A DNA stretch of 64,000 nucleotides from contig JASEVX010000338.1 in assembly GCA_031761405.1 (NCBI GenBank), positions 113,666-177,665 of the forward strand, given 5' to 3'. Of the stretch, positions 53,901 to 56,900 are shown piece by piece. The stretch is from Serripes groenlandicus. Taxonomy: Eukaryota; Mollusca; Bivalvia; Cardiida; Cardiidae. Position numbers and translations under genes: made by a program. Below the pieces are notes generated by a model, which saw only the letters and a program-made list of their open reading frames with translations, was not told where the DNA came from and made no database searches. Numbering within the stretch: the stretch's first letter is position 1; every line of letters begins with the position of its first letter.

Positions 53901-56900
53901 GTTGTGTGGAGTACTGGTGTGAGAAAACCAGGAAATATATGAGTAGGTGAGCTGGCCGCCATGATATGACTGAAAAAATATTTCCAGGCAGCAACAAAGA
54001 GAGGTCAAAGGATATTGAAATTGTCACACCATAGAACATTTTGATTTAACTGTAATGGAATCTAACACGGATGTATGGACAGATAAAGGTAAATTTAAAT
54101 GCCCAGACCCCAATCCCCTCAAAAAGTTGGCGCAAAAACATGAAAAGCATTGATGAATACAAATATTGTCAAAAAGACACTCCTAATTTCCCAAACAGCA
54201 ACTCAAAATCAACATGACTCAAAACAAGAGGGCCATGATGGCCCTGGATTGCTCACCTGAATGATACAATGTAATTTGTCATGCCTGCTACAATTACTAG
54301 TTTTTTTTTACCAAACATGCCTTGAATTAATCTTGAAGTGGAACATTTCTTCAAAATCATTTGGAAATTGGCCAGATTCTTTTGGAAAAGAAGATTTTTA
54401 AAACTTTCAATATAACCATATAAGGCAAAACACCCATGCTCAGGTGAGCTAAAAATCCACCTATATTTCCATACCGTAAATGTTAAGACCTATCTACAAT
54501 TAGTCAAGACTAGCCAAGGTAGCTCATTCCGTGGTCAAGCAGGCTCTCAATCCATTGTGAGTTTGCACCTAACATTCTTTCCGACTTTTGACAAAAACCA
54601 ATGTCACATGTGTATGTCATCTGTCTTTCACCAATGGGCTGACAGTCTATGTGGAAAAGCAGCCAGTTGGTTGAAACCACTGTTGTGTGTTGTAAATGAC
54701 TGAGCTTCTTTGTTTGATTTGAGTTTTACGTCATTTCTTTCATAAATATAAATTGTAATACTTTTTCTATGATCCATCAGAAAAAAATAATACAGTGAAA
54801 ATATTTGCCTCACATAAGGGCAATCCTTGGAACTAACAGACAAAATGCCCCACCATTCACACGCACACTAAGGGGTGGGACTTAAAAAGACCAGAACAAT
54901 ACAAACTACTAGAATCAAACAATCATACCAATCTGAGAGTTGTCAAGCATTCGAAGATCATATTTCCCGTCTTTTCCTGCCCTGTATCGAAGTTCTCGAC
55001 CTGAATCCCATATCACTGTGACCTCATTGTCAGACGATCCTTCTTTAGGAACATACACTACAGTACCTAAAATGCATTTTAACCTATTCTTGATACAGAA
55101 GATTTTTTATACAATAAACAAATCTTAACAAATAATCTGTTTTAGGCCCTGTGCCAATCACTTGTGACTTTCAAAGTCTCCTGGATACAACAGTATTATC
55201 ACAAGACCTCGGGCTGAGGGTGTCTCGCCTTTCTAGGAAATTTGACCAAGTGTTTGACCTAGTTTTGAACTTGAACAAGATGTGATCTAATAACTTTTCA
55301 GGAAGATTATATAAAAAATGTGATTTCTAGATTGTTCCTCTCACATTTGACCTAGTGACCTAGTTTTTGACCCCTGATGACCTATTTGTGAAGTTGACCT
55401 ATAATTGATGAAGGAAAATCTAGTGTTTAAACTTGTGAAGATTGAAAGAGACTTCTAGAGTGTTCAAAAGATTATTCCAACATTTGACCTAGTGACCTAA
55501 CTCTTGATACCCCATGAGCCAGTTTAAAAACATGATCAAGATTTGATGGAGACAATTGTTGTGATTAAATTTCATGAAGATTGAATATCAAAAGTGAATT
55601 ATTGAGTGTATACAAGGTTATTTTAACAATTGACCTTGTGACCTAGTTTTGAACTTGACCAAGATTTGATGGAGATAAAGTTTTGGATTACTTTCATGAA
55701 CAATAAATGATGACCTTGACCGTTAACATGTTAAAGCTGAATTATGTCACATGACCCAACAACAAAAGTTTCAGAAAAATTCCAGCAGGGGTTGCTGAGG
55801 TATAACTAAGGTTAAGTTTAGAGGTTAAGTTACCTATCCAAGGTCAAGTTCTGGCAAATAATGACCTTGATTTTGACGTTGAATGAAGTTCCATGTTCCA
55901 ACAATACATCAGACAAAGTTTCAGAAAAATTCCAGCAGGGATAAACCAAGGTTAAGTTTTGAGGTTAAGTAACCTAACCAAGGTCAAATTCTGCCAAATT
56001 ATGACCTTGACATTGAACATTTTAACGTTGAATTATATCCCATGACTAAACAATACATTTGACAAAGTTTCAGGAAAATTCCAGCAGGGGTTGCTGAGAT
56101 ATAACCAAGGTTAATTTTTGAGGCTAAGTTACCTAACCAAGATCAAGTTCTGGCAAATTATGACCTTGACATTGATAATTTTGATGTTGTATTATATATA
56201 GTTATTAGTGAAGGTAAAGAGGTGAAGAAACGGATCTTACCAACATGGCCTTCACCGCCATCTTGTCTTTGTTTTTGCCAGTCTGGTCCACGTATCACCC
56301 GTACACCAGCTTTCATCTATAACAAATTACAACGAAGTATATATGATATTCTCAATGTCCTGTGCTTTAACCCTTTCCCTCATATAGACGCTTTCAGACG
56401 CTTCTGCAGCAAACAGCTTTTTTGGAAACATTGTGACGAAAGAAGAAATTGCTCAAAACTTCTCCTTTTGTCACCATGTTTACAACTCTATTCAATGTTT
56501 GTACTTTCATTTTGAGAAATTTCCATATTTTTTTTTAAATGTTGTGAAAGTCGTCTACCACGGGAATTGTGGTATATGGGAAAGGGTTAACCCTTTCCCT
56601 CATATAGACGCTTTCTGACGCCTCTACAGCAGACGGCTTTTTGAAAACATAGTGACAAAAGAAGAAATTGCACAAAACGTGCAAATTCTCCTTTTGCCAC
56701 AATGTTTTCCACTTTTTGTCATAGGTTATCCATTCAATTATGGAGATTTTCTATGTTTTGACAAAATACGTTCAAAGTCGTCTGCTGCAGAATTGTCGTA
56801 TGAGGGAAAGGGTTAATGGGAAACATATGACCTCAGAAATATTCGAAGTTAACTTTTGATAGACTTGAAAAAAATGAAGGAAAAGGAAGACACAATGTTT

